Shown here piece by piece: positions 28,953 through 38,088 of a stretch of 46,479 nt of DNA. The position numbers were made by a program, and so were the translations under genes. Numbering within the stretch: position 1 is the first letter of the stretch; the number at the start of each line of letters is the position of its first letter. The stretch comes from Limimaricola cinnabarinus LL-001 (GTDB lineage Bacteria; Pseudomonadota; Alphaproteobacteria; Rhodobacterales; Rhodobacteraceae), in contig NZ_BATB01000023.1 in the NCBI RefSeq assembly GCF_000466965.1, positions 1 through 46,479 of the forward strand, in the 5' to 3' direction. The notes beneath the pieces were generated by a model. It saw only the letters and a list, made by a program, of their open reading frames with translations. It was not told the origin of the DNA and made no database searches.

Positions 28953-30488
28953 TCAGGACGGCCCGATCATGAAACACATCGCACCGCGCGCTTGCAGGCG
29001 GCGACAGGCGAGATCGGCGGCCTCGTTGGTGAGGCCCATGAAGTTGGCGTCATAGCCGCCCGCGCGCTGGGTCACCCGGCGCAGCGCCCCGTCGAGCGCG
29101 CCCGGCTCATTGAGCGCGGTCTGGATCAGGATGCGCTCGGCCGAGCCGCGGCTGTTGTAGCGACCGACATTGATGCCCCAGAGCCTGCCGCCGGAGGTCG
29201 ACACGCGGGTCACCACCTCGGGGACCGCCTGCATCCGCGACGCATCGACCGGCGCGATCGCGGCGGCGGTCATGATCATCTCGGTTGGGCGCGCCTCCGG
29301 CGTGGTCTCGGGGGTGATCCCGGCCTCGGCGAAAAGCTCGGCGGTCGCGGGCGCCATGTCGCTCAGTTCCGTGACCGGCGCGGCGGGCGCGATGGCGGCC
29401 GCCACGGAGACACGGGCCGGGGCGGGCTCAGGCTGGGTCGTGGCCGAGGGCGACGAGGAGACGAGCAGCGCCGCGGCGAGCGCGTCCTCGATGCCGGACG
29501 CGGTGGCGACCAGCACCGGCGCGTCCGCGGCAGTGCCGGGACGCTGCTGCGGACGCAGGCTGCGCCGGACCACGCCGGTCACGCGAATCGTATGCGCGCC
29601 GCTGGTCGGCCCGAGCGCCGGGGTCGCGGCGACGAGGGCGGGGGCCTGCGCCGGGGCGGCCTGTCCGGGCTGGCTGGCGAACCCCTTGTCGAGAAGCTTC
29701 ATCACCTGCGCGTTGCGGTTCGCGGTCGAGGTGCCGCCGAAGACGGTAGCGATGATCCGGCGATCGCCGCGCTGCGCCGAGGCCACGAGGTTGTAGCCTG
29801 CGGCATTGGTGAAGCCGGTCTTGATGCCGTCAGCGCCCTTGTAGGCGTCGAGGAACCGGCGGTTGGTGTTGTTGACCTGCTTCATGCCGGCATCGGCCGA
29901 GCGGCGCGAGAACAGGTTATAATATTGCGGGAAATCGTAAATCATGTGTCGGCCCAGCACCGTCATGTCGCGCGCGCTCGACAGGTGGTTGGGGTGGGTC
30001 AGCCCGTGCTGGTTCACGAAGGTCGTGTTGCGCATGCCCATCGCCTGAGCGGTGGCGTTCATCCGCTTGGCAAAGGCCTCCTCGCTTCCCGATATGGCAA
30101 AGCCGATGGAAGAGGCGGCGTCGTTGGCGGACTTCACGGCCGCCGCGCGCAGCAGGTAGCGGAACTTGATCTTCTGGCCGGTGCGCAGCCCCAGCTTCGA
30201 GGGGGGCTGGGCGGCGGCATAGGCGGGAATCGCGATCTCGGAATCGAGAGAGATCTCTCCGCGCTGGATCGCCTGAAAGGCGATGTAGAGGGTCATCATC
30301 TTGGTCAACGAGGCGGGGTGCAGACGGGTGTCGGCGTTTTCCTCGTGGATGACGGCCCCGGTTTTGGCGTCCACGACCATCGCCGCGTAGGGCGCGGCAA
30401 GCGCGCCGGTGGCGATGGTGATACCCGCCGTAAGGGTAGTGATTAGAAACAGCCCGATCCGGGCCGTCCGCAACAGACGACTGCTCAC
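28953..30488 (-). CDS. D-alanyl-D-alanine carboxypeptidase with C-terminal SPOR domain
   Basis: Peptidoglycan-trimming penicillin-binding protein of the DacA/DacF (PBP5-like, S11) type. 511 residues with GTG start. A signal peptide (about 1-31) ends GALA, followed by APYAAMVVDAKTG. The active site has SxxK in HPASLTKMMTLY, SxN in KSANDAASS and KTG in GIKTGFTNAAGYN. A long Ala/Pro-rich linker (about 270-430) leads to a SPOR domain (GRLWGINVGRYNSRGSAERI, to the end) for septal peptidoglycan. This domain arrangement is usual in the group. Confidence 0.92.
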   Translation of the reverse strand: MSSRLLRTARIGLFLITTLTAGITIATGALAAPYAAMVVDAKTGAVIHEENADTRLHPASLTKMMTLYIAFQAIQRGEISLDSEIAIPAYAAAQPPSKLGLRTGQKIKFRYLLRAAAVKSANDAASSIGFAISGSEEAFAKRMNATAQAMGMRNTTFVNQHGLTHPNHLSSARDMTVLGRHMIYDFPQYYNLFSRRSADAGMKQVNNTNRRFLDAYKGADGIKTGFTNAAGYNLVASAQRGDRRIIATVFGGTSTANRNAQVMKLLDKGFASQPGQAAPAQAPALVAATPALGPTSGAHTIRVTGVVRRSLRPQQRPGTAADAPVLVATASGIEDALAAALLVSSSPSATTQPEPAPARVSVAAAIAPAAPVTELSDMAPATAELFAEAGITPETTPEARPTEMIMTAAAIAPVDASRMQAVPEVVTRVSTSGGRLWGINVGRYNSRGSAERILIQTALNEPGALDGALRRVTQRAGGYDANFMGLTNEAADLACRRLQARGAMCFMIGPS

Positions 30489-30749
30489 GTGATTGCCCTT
30501 TATCTTGCCTCGTGGGCGACCGTCTTGTCGCGGTCACCTCGTTTATGTTTCGAAAACTAACACAAACGTGGCGTCACGAAAACAGATATGTTTCCAAATA
30601 CTTTGCCCGTTGTCTTCAGGCATCGGGCGAAGCCGCACCGCGCGACTCGCCCTATATCTAAGGTGCGCAACGCCGACAGGGACCTGCGCCGGAGGCCCCT
30701 CGTGAGGGGCGTGGCGCAAAAGCCTCAGGCAAGGATTTCTTCGCCGGTC
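30489..30749. other. Intergenic region upstream of the carboxypeptidase gene
   Basis: 261 bases without a gene. It is more AT-rich than its surroundings (30540-30605), with an AAACA/TGTTT inverted repeat near 30580-30595, probably promoter DNA for the minus-strand carboxypeptidase gene. A GCCCCTC/GAGGGGC hairpin near 30696-30711 may terminate the next HAD gene. I found no convincing -35/-10 pair. Confidence 0.4.
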
Positions 30750-31451
30750 TCAGGCGCGAAGTTCGGCGACCATGGCGGGAAGTGCGACGAGGCTGTCGAT
30801 CCGGCGGAAGCGCGGATGCGCCTCGGGGGGCTCGGCGTGCTCGAGCTCCCATGTCGTCTCTGAGGGGACATGCACGCCCCAGCCGCCCGCCTCGATCACC
30901 GGGAGCACATCGGATTTCAGCGAATTGCCCACCATCACCGCGCGGTCGGGCCGGATCGCGTAGCGGGCAAAGATCGCGGCATAGACCGGCGCGGTCTTGT
31001 CGGACACGATTTCCACCGCCTCGAATGCCTCGCCAAGGCCCGACTGCGCCAGCTTGCGCTCCTGATCGAGCAGGTCGCCCTTGGTGACGAGCACCAGCCG
31101 CGCCTCGTGTGACAACGCCGCGATGGCCTGCTCGACGCCGGGCAGAAGCTCGATCGGATGCGCCAGCATCTCGCGGCCCAGATCCATGATTTCGCCGATC
31201 GCGGTGGCGGGCACGCGGGCCTCGCTGACCTCGATCGCGGTTTCGATCATCGACAGGACGAATCCCTTCACCCCGAAGCCGTACCGCCCGAGGTTGCGGC
31301 GCTCCGCCGCGAGCAGCCGCTCGCGCAGTTGGTCCTCTCGCGCATGATCGCGCAACAGCTCGACAAAGCGGGCTTGGGTGGAGCGGAAGAAACGCTCGTT
31401 GTGCCAAAGCGTATCGTCTGCGTCGAAGGCGATGGTCCAACGATCCGGCAT
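30750..31451 (-). CDS. HAD family hydrolase
   Basis: Soluble phosphatase of 233 residues. Motif [12 protein letters not shown] (the two Asp residues), motif [17 protein letters not shown] and motif [25 protein letters not shown] are all present, with a helical cap between. It resembles the YjjG-like or 2-haloacid dehalogenase-like group. The substrate is unknown. The start is ATG 31451, since the six residues before it in the longer frame precede the first strand. Divergent from clpS. Confidence 0.85.
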   Translation of the reverse strand: MPDRWTIAFDADDTLWHNERFFRSTQARFVELLRDHAREDQLRERLLAAERRNLGRYGFGVKGFVLSMIETAIEVSEARVPATAIGEIMDLGREMLAHPIELLPGVEQAIAALSHEARLVLVTKGDLLDQERKLAQSGLGEAFEAVEIVSDKTAPVYAAIFARYAIRPDRAVMVGNSLKSDVLPVIEAGGWGVHVPSETTWELEHAEPPEAHPRFRRIDSLVALPAMVAELRA

Positions 31452-31479
31452 CTGCGGCGCTCCACGCAAGGGCCGGGCT

Positions 31480-31508
31480 TTTCACCGGGCACGGGGCGCA
31501 TATATAAC
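31480..31508 (+). promoter_or_regulatory. Candidate promoter for clpS
   Basis: TTTTCA or TTTCAC (about 31480-31487), then 16-17 bases, then TATATAAC (31501-31508). The -10 is good and the -35 partial. It lies in the divergent gap with the HAD gene. Confidence 0.45.
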
Positions 31509-31566
31509 GGAGCCAGAGCGAGATTGGCAACGCAGCGGGGCCCAAGCCGAGATGGTCGGAAAGCGG

Positions 31567-31944
31567 ATGACGATGCAAGGCACGACGACGCGAATGGTGG
31601 CGCAGATGACGGCACGCATGGCGGGGCCCGGTGGAGGCGATGACGGCGACGACCTGACCGGCGTCAAGGTCGAGACACGCCCCAAGACCAAGCGTCCGCC
31701 CCTCTACAAGGTGCTGATCCTCAACGACGACTACACGCCGATGGAATTCGTCGTGCATGTGCTTGAGCGGTTCTTCGGGCTGAGCCACGCGCAGGCCTTC
31801 GAGATCATGCTGACCGTGCACAAGAAGGGGCTCGCCGTGGTCGGCGTATTCTCCTACGAGATCGCCGAAACCAAGGTGGCGCAGGTGATGGATTTCGCCC
31901 AGCGGCACCAGCACCCGTTGCAATGCACGATGGAAAGGGAATAG
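31567..31944 (+). CDS. clpS: ATP-dependent Clp protease adaptor ClpS
   Basis: Delivers N-end-rule substrates to ClpAP. The conserved domain runs from [20 protein letters not shown] through [15 protein letters not shown] and [20 protein letters not shown] to the end. The Asn-Asp of [10 protein letters not shown] bind the substrate N-terminus. The start is not certain: ATG 31567 (used, GGAAAG upstream), 31552, 31606 or 31618 are all in frame, and the first 25 residues are not conserved. clpA is not in the window. Confidence 0.9.
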   Translation: MTMQGTTTRMVAQMTARMAGPGGGDDGDDLTGVKVETRPKTKRPPLYKVLILNDDYTPMEFVVHVLERFFGLSHAQAFEIMLTVHKKGLAVVGVFSYEIAETKVAQVMDFAQRHQHPLQCTMERE

Positions 31945-31987
31945 GGGCCCCGATGCCCTTGTTCCAACCCCTGTCCCCGGAGTGCCC

Positions 31988-32997
31988 ATGGCCGATGCCC
32001 GCCTGACCACCGCGATCGAGAGCGGCGCGCTCGTGCTGCCCGAGGGCGAGATCCTCGCGCTGCGCCCCGCCGCCGGGACCGACCTTTCGGCGCTGCCCCG
32101 CGACCGCACCCGAATCCTGCATGGGTTTCGCCCCGACATCGACGCGTGGGAGGCGCAAGGTTGGACCGTCTCCGAGGCCGAGGCGGAGGCCGAGACCGAC
32201 CCCGCCGGCGCCGCCGTGGTCTTCGTGCCGCGCTCCAAGCCGCTGGCGCGCGCATGCTGGCGCAGGCGGCGGCGCTGGCCCCTCTGGTGATCGTCGACGG
32301 CCAGAAGACCGATGGGGTCGACAGTCTGTGGCGCGAGATGCGCACGCGCACCGGCGATCTGCCTTGCGTGACCCGCGCGCATGGGCGGCTCTTCTGGTTC
32401 GAGTCCACCGCGGTCGACATCTCGGACTGGACCGCTCCCGCACCGGCGCCGGTCGATGGTGGCTTTGTGACGCAATGGGGCGCCTTCTCGGCCGATGGGC
32501 CGGATCGCGGCTCGCAGATGCTGGCGGCGGCATTGCCCGGCAAGTTGCCCTCGCGCATGGCCGATCTCGGGGCGGGCTGGGGCTATCTGGCGCGCGCGGT
32601 GCTTGAGCGCGACGGCGTGAAGTCGATCGATCTGGTCGAGGCCGAGAAGCTGGCGCTCGACTGCGCGCGGCGCAACGTGACCGATCCGCGCGCCGCCTTC
32701 CACTGGGCCGACGTCACCCGGTTCAAGCCCGATCATCTCTATGACGGGATCGTCTCGAACCCGCCGTTCCACGTGGGCCGCGCCGCCGACCCCGCGCTGG
32801 GCCGCGCCTTCATCGTGGCGGCGGCGCGGATGCTGGCCCCGTCGGGGCAGCTGTGGATGGTCGCCAATCGGCATCTGCCTTACGAGTCGAGCTTGCGCGA
32901 AAGCTTCCGCTCGGTCGAGGAGATCGGCGGCGACGGAACCTTCAAGCTGTTCCACGCGATCCGGCCGCTCAAACCCACCGACAAGAAACCCCGCTGA
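31988..32997 (+). pseudogene. RsmC-like class I SAM-dependent methyltransferase, one 1-base loss as sequenced
   Basis: Probable 16S rRNA guanine-N2 methyltransferase (RsmC group). An N-terminal pseudo-methyltransferase half and a C-terminal catalytic half are present. MADLGAGWGYLARAVLE is the SAM-binding motif and IVSNPPFHVGRA the NPPF catalytic motif. The frame is lost near 32251, between SKPLAR and MLAQAAALAPLVIVDGQKT; restoring one G gives ARGMLAQ and a normal 336 residues. The next gene begins 26 bases after the stop. Confidence 0.87.
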
Positions 32998-33022
32998 CAC
33001 GTTCCTTTCCCCGGAGACCGTC

Positions 33023-33826
33023 ATGAGCTTTTCCATCGCCGGCAAGACCGCGATCGTGACCGGGGCCGCGCATGGCGTCGGCCTCGCCATCGCCCGCGCC
33101 ATGGTCGAGGCGGGCGCCAACGTCGTCTTCGTCGACCGCGACGAGGCCGCGCTCGAGCGCGAGACCTCGGTGCTGCGCGAGGCCGATGGCCCGGTGCGCC
33201 ATTTCGCAGGCGACCTGCGCGAGCGGCTGACCATCACCAACCTTCTGTCCTTCACCATCGACGCTTTCGACCGCATCGACATTCTCGTCAACGCGGCGCG
33301 GCAGGTGCGGGTCTCCGATCCCTTCGACCCGGAGGATGATTCGGTCGAACGGCTGCTGGATCAGAACCTCATGTCGGCGCTGCGGCTCAGCCAAGCGACG
33401 GCGCGGCGCATGATCAAGCAGGCCGACCCCGACAGCGACGCGCCCTTGGGGTCGATCATAAATCTCAGCTCGATCGCGGCGCGGCTCACCCATCCGCAAC
33501 TGCTCGCTTATTCGGTGAGCTGTGCGGCGCTCGACCAGATGACCCGTTCGATGGCGGTGGCGCTGGCGCCCAAGCGCATCCGCGTCAACGCCGTGGCCTT
33601 CGGTTCGGTGATGAGCGCCTCGCTCAAGCAGTCGCTGTCCGAGCATGACGAGATTCGCGAGGCGATCCTGCACTGCACGCCGCTCGGCCGCATCGCCAGC
33701 GCCAGCGAGGTGTCGGACGCGGTGCAGTACCTCGCCTCCGACGCCTCGGCCTTCGTTACCGGGCAGGTGATCACCGTGGATGGCGGACGCAGTCTCATCG
33801 ATCCCTCGCACGTCGCCGCGCATTAG
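33023..33826 (+). CDS. Atypical short-chain dehydrogenase/reductase lacking the catalytic lysine
   Basis: A Rossmann-fold protein of 267 residues. The cofactor loop TGAAHGVGLA is intact. The family NNAG motif is replaced by LVNAARQ. The active-site Ser is within INLSSIAA and the Tyr in LLAYSVSCAALDQ, but the Lys four residues after Tyr is Cys. The C-terminal FVTGQVITVDGG is canonical. An oxidoreductase role is therefore in doubt. It may be a conserved non-canonical branch. It follows the methyltransferase by 25 bases, possibly in one transcript. Confidence 0.88.
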   Translation: MSFSIAGKTAIVTGAAHGVGLAIARAMVEAGANVVFVDRDEAALERETSVLREADGPVRHFAGDLRERLTITNLLSFTIDAFDRIDILVNAARQVRVSDPFDPEDDSVERLLDQNLMSALRLSQATARRMIKQADPDSDAPLGSIINLSSIAARLTHPQLLAYSVSCAALDQMTRSMAVALAPKRIRVNAVAFGSVMSASLKQSLSEHDEIREAILHCTPLGRIASASEVSDAVQYLASDASAFVTGQVITVDGGRSLIDPSHVAAH

Positions 33827-33841
33827 AACCGCATCGCCCGG

Positions 33842-34228
33842 TCATTGGGGGTAGCGCGCCACGCATTGCGCCTTCGCCGTGGCCTCGGCGGGGATAAGCG
33901 CCTCGCGACGTGCCAGAAGCTGGTCGAGCTTCACCTTCTCGGCCTCGATGTCGATCGTCACCGGCACGCGGACATCCTCGGCGGTGGTCCTGTTGCAAAA
34001 GCGGCGACCGATCGAGCCGTCGTCGCGCCGGAACTCGCACAGTTCGCGGCGGGTGCGCAGCTCCTCGCGCTCCTCGATCGCATAGCCGCGGGCGACGTTG
34101 CCGCGGGTCTGCGAGATCAGCGCGTCGATCACCCGGCCCTGTTGACCAACCGAGGAAAGGCAGCTCTCGCGCGGGGTGGCGCAGGCGGCGAGGACGAGGG
34201 GCAGGACGAGGAACAGGGCGGGGCGCAT
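33842..34228 (-). CDS. Small putative lipoprotein
   Basis: A 128-residue exported protein. The N-terminal hydrophobic stretch ends in a lipobox, LAAC (Cys about residue 15), so it is probably a lipid-anchored envelope protein. The rest is charged, with ESCLSSVGQQGRVIDALI, ELCEF and RRFCNRTTAED, and several cysteines (about 22, 63, 77, 122) that may pair. Start ATG 34228 begins the signal peptide (MRPALFLVLPLVLAAC). I do not recognise the family. It is convergent with the SDR gene. Confidence 0.7.
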   Translation of the reverse strand: MRPALFLVLPLVLAACATPRESCLSSVGQQGRVIDALISQTRGNVARGYAIEEREELRTRRELCEFRRDDGSIGRRFCNRTTAEDVRVPVTIDIEAEKVKLDQLLARREALIPAEATAKAQCVARYPQ

Positions 34229-34327
34229 CGTGTATCTCCGGTCGAATCGGTCAGGGCCAGCGGGTCGCATGGCGGGTCGTTCGAGAGGATGCTAGACGCG
34301 GGCGATATTCAATAGCAGGGGGCGCGC

Positions 34328-35221
34328 ATGACCTCGCAGGCCATGAAGACCGAAAAGGACGAGGCAGCCGGCTGGTTCGCCGCGCTGCAGGGCGAAATCG
34401 TCGCCGCCTTCGAGGCGCTGGAGCAAAGCCATTCCCGAGGCCCGCTCTCCGACCATGCGCCGGGCCGCTTCGAGGTGACGCCGACGCGGCGCACCGGCGA
34501 GGATGGCGAGGACGCGGGCGGCGGGCGCATGTGCGTGATGCGCGGCGGTCGGGTGTTCGAGAAGGTCGGCGTCAACATCTCGACGGTTCACGGCACTCTG
34601 GGGCAGGCGGCGCAGACCTCCATGGCGGCGCGCGGCGTGCCCGGCATCAAGGACGACCCGCGCTTCTGGGCAAGCGGGATCAGCCTCGTCGCGCATATGC
34701 AGAACCCGCACGCCCCGGCGGTGCACATGAACACCCGAATGTTCTGGACGCCGGGTGCATGGTGGTTCGGCGGCGGCGCCGATCTCAACCCTTGCATCGA
34801 ATACCCCGAGGACACGGCGCATTTCCACGACACGCTGAAGGCGCATCTCGATCCGCACGGGGCCGATCTCTATCCCAGTCTGAAGGCTTGGGCCGACGAG
34901 TATTTCTATATCCCGCACCGCAAGCGCGCGCGCGGCGTCGGTGGCGTCTTCATGGACGACCGCTGCACTGGCAACTGGCGCGCCGATTTCGAACTGACCC
35001 GCGACATCGGCCGCGCCTTCCTGCCGGCTTGGCTACCGCTGGCCGAAGCGCGGTGCGCCACCCCGTGGGACGAGGCCGACAGGGACACGCAACTGCGTCA
35101 CCGCGGCCTCTATGCCGAATACAACCTCGTCTATGATCGCGGCACCAAGTTCGGCCTTGCCACCGGGCACGACCCCGACGCGGTGCTGATGAGCCTGCCG
35201 CCTATGGCGAAATGGGCCTGA
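34328..35221 (+). CDS. hemF: Oxygen-dependent coproporphyrinogen III oxidase
   Basis: Aerobic decarboxylation of coproporphyrinogen III to protoporphyrinogen IX in heme synthesis. 297 residues. The signatures are GGRMCVMRGGRVFEKVGVN, HMNTRMFW, WWFGGGADLNPCIEY, FYIPHRKRARGVGGVF and YAEYNLVYDRGTKFGLATG, ending ESVLMSLPP-like AVLMSLPPMAKW. Complete and undamaged. A hemE gene and a hemC gene lie within 3 kb. Confidence 0.95.
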   Translation: MTSQAMKTEKDEAAGWFAALQGEIVAAFEALEQSHSRGPLSDHAPGRFEVTPTRRTGEDGEDAGGGRMCVMRGGRVFEKVGVNISTVHGTLGQAAQTSMAARGVPGIKDDPRFWASGISLVAHMQNPHAPAVHMNTRMFWTPGAWWFGGGADLNPCIEYPEDTAHFHDTLKAHLDPHGADLYPSLKAWADEYFYIPHRKRARGVGGVFMDDRCTGNWRADFELTRDIGRAFLPAWLPLAEARCATPWDEADRDTQLRHRGLYAEYNLVYDRGTKFGLATGHDPDAVLMSLPPMAKWA

Positions 35222-35283
35222 TCTTCCAAGGGCTTTGACCGCCTGCCCGCGCCCGTGTCAGATGGGTGCGGGAGGACCGCGCC

Positions 35284-35961
35284 ATGGTGAGACACGAGGC
35301 CGACGCACAGCGAGAGATGACCTCGGCCGAAATCGGTGCGCTGGCGCATCTGTGGCGCGGCGAGGTCTATCGCTCCACGATCTGGCGCACCCGGCTCGAC
35401 ACCACGACCAACTGGGCGGTGGTGACGCTCGGCATCGCGCTCTCGATCGCCTTCGCCTCGCGCGAGGCGTCGCCGCTGCCTCTTGTGCTCGTCGGCATCC
35501 TGATCCTGTTCTTCCTGATGCTGGAGGCGCGGCGCTACCGCTACTTCAACGTCTGGCGCGCGCGCTGCCGCTGGATGGAGACGCATTTCTACGCGCCGCT
35601 CCTGCAGGACGGCAATCTGCGGCTGGGCGAGGGCTGGCAGCGCGAGCTGGCAGAGGATTACTGGGTGCCGCGCTACCACGTGTCGTTCCGGATCTCGGTG
35701 GGCCGCCGGATCAGGCGCAACTACCTGTGGATCCTGTTGATTCAGGCGGCGGCCTATATCGGCAAGCTGATCGTGCACCCGACCCCGGTGGAGGGTTTCG
35801 AGATGTTCGTGGACCGCGCCGCCATCGGCCCGGTGCCGGGGCTGATCGTGCTGGCGGCGGGCGGGTTCTACGTCTTGACCTGGAGCGGCTGGGCGCTGCA
35901 GAGCTGGCATCATGACCGGCGGCGCTGGGGCTCGACCCAGCGCCCGACCGGCATGGGTTAA
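35284..35961 (+). CDS. DUF2270 family membrane protein
   Basis: 225 residues with two pairs of hydrophobic segments (about 44-80 and 147-165, 182-205). The central region, [20 protein letters not shown] and [21 protein letters not shown], is the DUF2270 hallmark. It has GGAGGACCGC before ATG 35284. Its stop TAA overlaps the stop of the convergent hemE by 3 bases. Function unknown. Confidence 0.8.
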   Translation: MVRHEADAQREMTSAEIGALAHLWRGEVYRSTIWRTRLDTTTNWAVVTLGIALSIAFASREASPLPLVLVGILILFFLMLEARRYRYFNVWRARCRWMETHFYAPLLQDGNLRLGEGWQRELAEDYWVPRYHVSFRISVGRRIRRNYLWILLIQAAAYIGKLIVHPTPVEGFEMFVDRAAIGPVPGLIVLAAGGFYVLTWSGWALQSWHHDRRRWGSTQRPTGMG

Positions 35962-37010
35962 CGCGTCTCGCGCAGCGTCTCGATCATCAGCGCCACGTTC
36001 TCGGGATCGGCATCGGGGGTGATGCCGTGGCCGAGGTTGAACACATGCGGGCCGCCCGAGAACGCGTCGCGGATGCGCCGCGTCTCGTCGATCAGTTCCT
36101 GACCGCCCGTCACCATGTGGCGGCTGGCGAGATTGCCTTGCACGCAAGCGATCGGCTGCACATGCTCGGCGGCCCATTCGGGGCTCACCCCGTCGTCGAG
36201 CGCGATGCAATCGGCGCCGATGGCGCGCGCGGCATCGACGAAGCGCTCTCCCGCTCCGCGTGGAAAGGCGATGACCGGCAGGCCGGGATGGCGCGCCTTG
36301 AGTTCGGCGGTGATCCGCGCCATCGGCGCGATCGAGTAGCGGTCGAGATCGTCGTCCCTGAGCGACCCGGCCCAGCTGTCGAACAGCTTGACCACCTCGG
36401 CCCCGGCCTTGACCTGCGCCGACAGATACTCGATCGTGGCCTCGGTGATCCGGTCGATCAGCGCCTCGAACTCGGGCCGGTTCTCCTCCTTGAGCGTATG
36501 CGCCGGCGCCTGATCGGGGGTGCCGCGCCCGGCGATCATATAGGTGGCCACGGTCCAGGGCGCTCCCGCGAAACCGATCAGCGTCGTCTCCGAGGGCAGT
36601 TCGCGCGCGAGGATCCGCACCGTCTCGTAGACCGGGGCGAGGTGCTCGTGGATCGCGTCGGCGGGCTTGAGCGCCGCGACGCCGCCCTTTTCGGTGATCG
36701 GCGACAGGCGCGGGCCTTCGCCGGTGACGAACCACAAATCGAGGCCCAGCGCCTGCGGCACGAGCAGGATGTCGGCGAACAGGATCGAGGCGTCGAAGCC
36801 ATAGCGGCGGATCGGCTGCAGCGTCACTTCGGCGGCCAGATCGGGGTTGTAGCACAGCGACAGGAAGTCGCCCGCCTGCGCCCGCGTGGCGCGGTACTCC
36901 GGCAGATAGCGTCCGGCCTGCCGCATCATCCAGATCGGCGGGACGGGCAGGGTTTCGCCCGCGAGGGCGCGCAGCAGGAGCTTTGACGGGGGGGTGGGGG
37001 CATGGGTCAT
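35958..37010 (-). CDS. hemE: Uroporphyrinogen decarboxylase
   Basis: Removes four carboxyl groups of uroporphyrinogen III to give coproporphyrinogen III. 350 residues. The N-terminal [20 protein letters not shown] is the substrate site, with Asp in [30 protein letters not shown] and [16 protein letters not shown] complete the pattern. It is divergent from hemC, a typical arrangement in Rhodobacteraceae. A TTGACT (rc at 37039-37044) upstream could be its -35 box. Confidence 0.96.
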   Translation of the reverse strand: MTHAPTPPSKLLLRALAGETLPVPPIWMMRQAGRYLPEYRATRAQAGDFLSLCYNPDLAAEVTLQPIRRYGFDASILFADILLVPQALGLDLWFVTGEGPRLSPITEKGGVAALKPADAIHEHLAPVYETVRILARELPSETTLIGFAGAPWTVATYMIAGRGTPDQAPAHTLKEENRPEFEALIDRITEATIEYLSAQVKAGAEVVKLFDSWAGSLRDDDLDRYSIAPMARITAELKARHPGLPVIAFPRGAGERFVDAARAIGADCIALDDGVSPEWAAEHVQPIACVQGNLASRHMVTGGQELIDETRRIRDAFSGGPHVFNLGHGITPDADPENVALMIETLRETR

Positions 37011-37078
37011 GCCACCTCGTCCCGCTGCGGGGCCGCAAAGTCAAGCCGCGCGGGCGGGGGCGCGACGGGCGGTCGCGG

Positions 37079-37107
37079 TTGCCGCGCCTCCGGCCCGGGC
37101 GTAGAGA
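37079..37107 (+). promoter_or_regulatory. Candidate hemC promoter that implies a leaderless mRNA
   Basis: TTGCCG (37079-37084), 17 bases, TAGAGA (37102-37107). The predicted first base is at or one base before the hemC ATG (37115), and no Shine-Dalgarno sequence precedes that ATG. Confidence 0.35.
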
Positions 37108-37114
37108 TTGGCGC

Positions 37115-38059
37115 ATGACCCGCGAACTTCCCTCCCCCGCCAAGCCCCTGCGCATCGGCACCCGCGGCTCGCCGCTGGCGCTTGCGCAGGCCAACGAGAC
37201 GCGCGCGCTGCTGGCCCAGGCCTGGGACCTGCCGTACGAAGCCTTCGAAGTGGTGATCATCCGCACCACCGGCGACAGGGTGATCGACCGTCCGCTGAGC
37301 CAGATCGGCGGCAAGGGGCTGTTCACCAAGGAGATCGAGGAACAGCTCCTGTCGGGCGACATCGACATCGCCGTGCATTCGATGAAGGACATGCCGGTCG
37401 AACAGCCCGGCGGGCTGGTGCTCGACGGATACCTGACCCGCGAGGACCCGCGCGACGCCTTCGTCAGCCTGAATCACGCCGCGATCCCGGATCTGGCGCA
37501 GGGCGCCACGGTCGGCACCTCGAGCCTGCGGCGCAAGGCGCAGATCCTCGCGCGGCGGCCCGACCTGAACGTCGTGGAGTTTCGCGGCAACGTGCAGACG
37601 CGCCTGCAAAAGCTCGAGGATCGGGTAGCCGAGGCGACGTTTCTCGCCATGGCAGGGCTCAGCCGGCTGGGCATGATCGACAGCGTGCCAGCACGCGCCA
37701 TCGGCACCGAGGAGATGCTTCCCGCCATCGCCCAAGGGGCGATCGGCATCGAACGGCGCGGCGACGACAGCCGCGTGGCGGCGCTGCTGGAGCCGATCCA
37801 CCACGAGGAGACGGCGCAGCGCCTCGCCGCCGAGCGCGCCTTTCTCGCCGCACTCGACGGATCGTGCCAGACGCCGATCGCGGGGCTCGCCGAGCTGTCG
37901 GGCGGCACGCTGCGCCTGCGCGGCGAGATCCTGCGCCCCGATGGCTCGGAGGTGCTGGACGACGCCGGGGACTGCGCCGTCGCCGATGGCGCGGCGCTGG
38001 GCCACGAGATGGGCAAGCGGCTTTTGGGCCGCGCCGGACCGGGCTTCTTCGCGGAATAG
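37115..38059 (+). CDS. hemC: Hydroxymethylbilane synthase (porphobilinogen deaminase)
   Basis: Joins four porphobilinogens to hydroxymethylbilane. 314 residues. RIGTRGSPLALAQAN and RTTGDRV start the enzyme. SMKDMPVEQPGG and GTSSLRRKAQIL are substrate-binding segments. The cofactor-attachment Cys is in LDGSCQTPIAG. ATG 37115 is the only likely start. The hairpin after the stop probably terminates it. Divergent from hemE. Confidence 0.96.
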   Translation: MTRELPSPAKPLRIGTRGSPLALAQANETRALLAQAWDLPYEAFEVVIIRTTGDRVIDRPLSQIGGKGLFTKEIEEQLLSGDIDIAVHSMKDMPVEQPGGLVLDGYLTREDPRDAFVSLNHAAIPDLAQGATVGTSSLRRKAQILARRPDLNVVEFRGNVQTRLQKLEDRVAEATFLAMAGLSRLGMIDSVPARAIGTEEMLPAIAQGAIGIERRGDDSRVAALLEPIHHEETAQRLAAERAFLAALDGSCQTPIAGLAELSGGTLRLRGEILRPDGSEVLDDAGDCAVADGAALGHEMGKRLLGRAGPGFFAE

Positions 38060-38079
38060 GGGCCGCACGTCGCGGCCCC
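38059..38079 (+). terminator. Hairpin after hemC
   Basis: An 8-bp perfect stem, GGGGCCGC with GCGGCCCC and an ACGTC loop, starting at the last base of the hemC stop. It has a C-rich rather than T-rich tail, 10 bases before the convergent gene's stop. Confidence 0.5.
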
Positions 38080-38088
38080 CGGCCCGTC

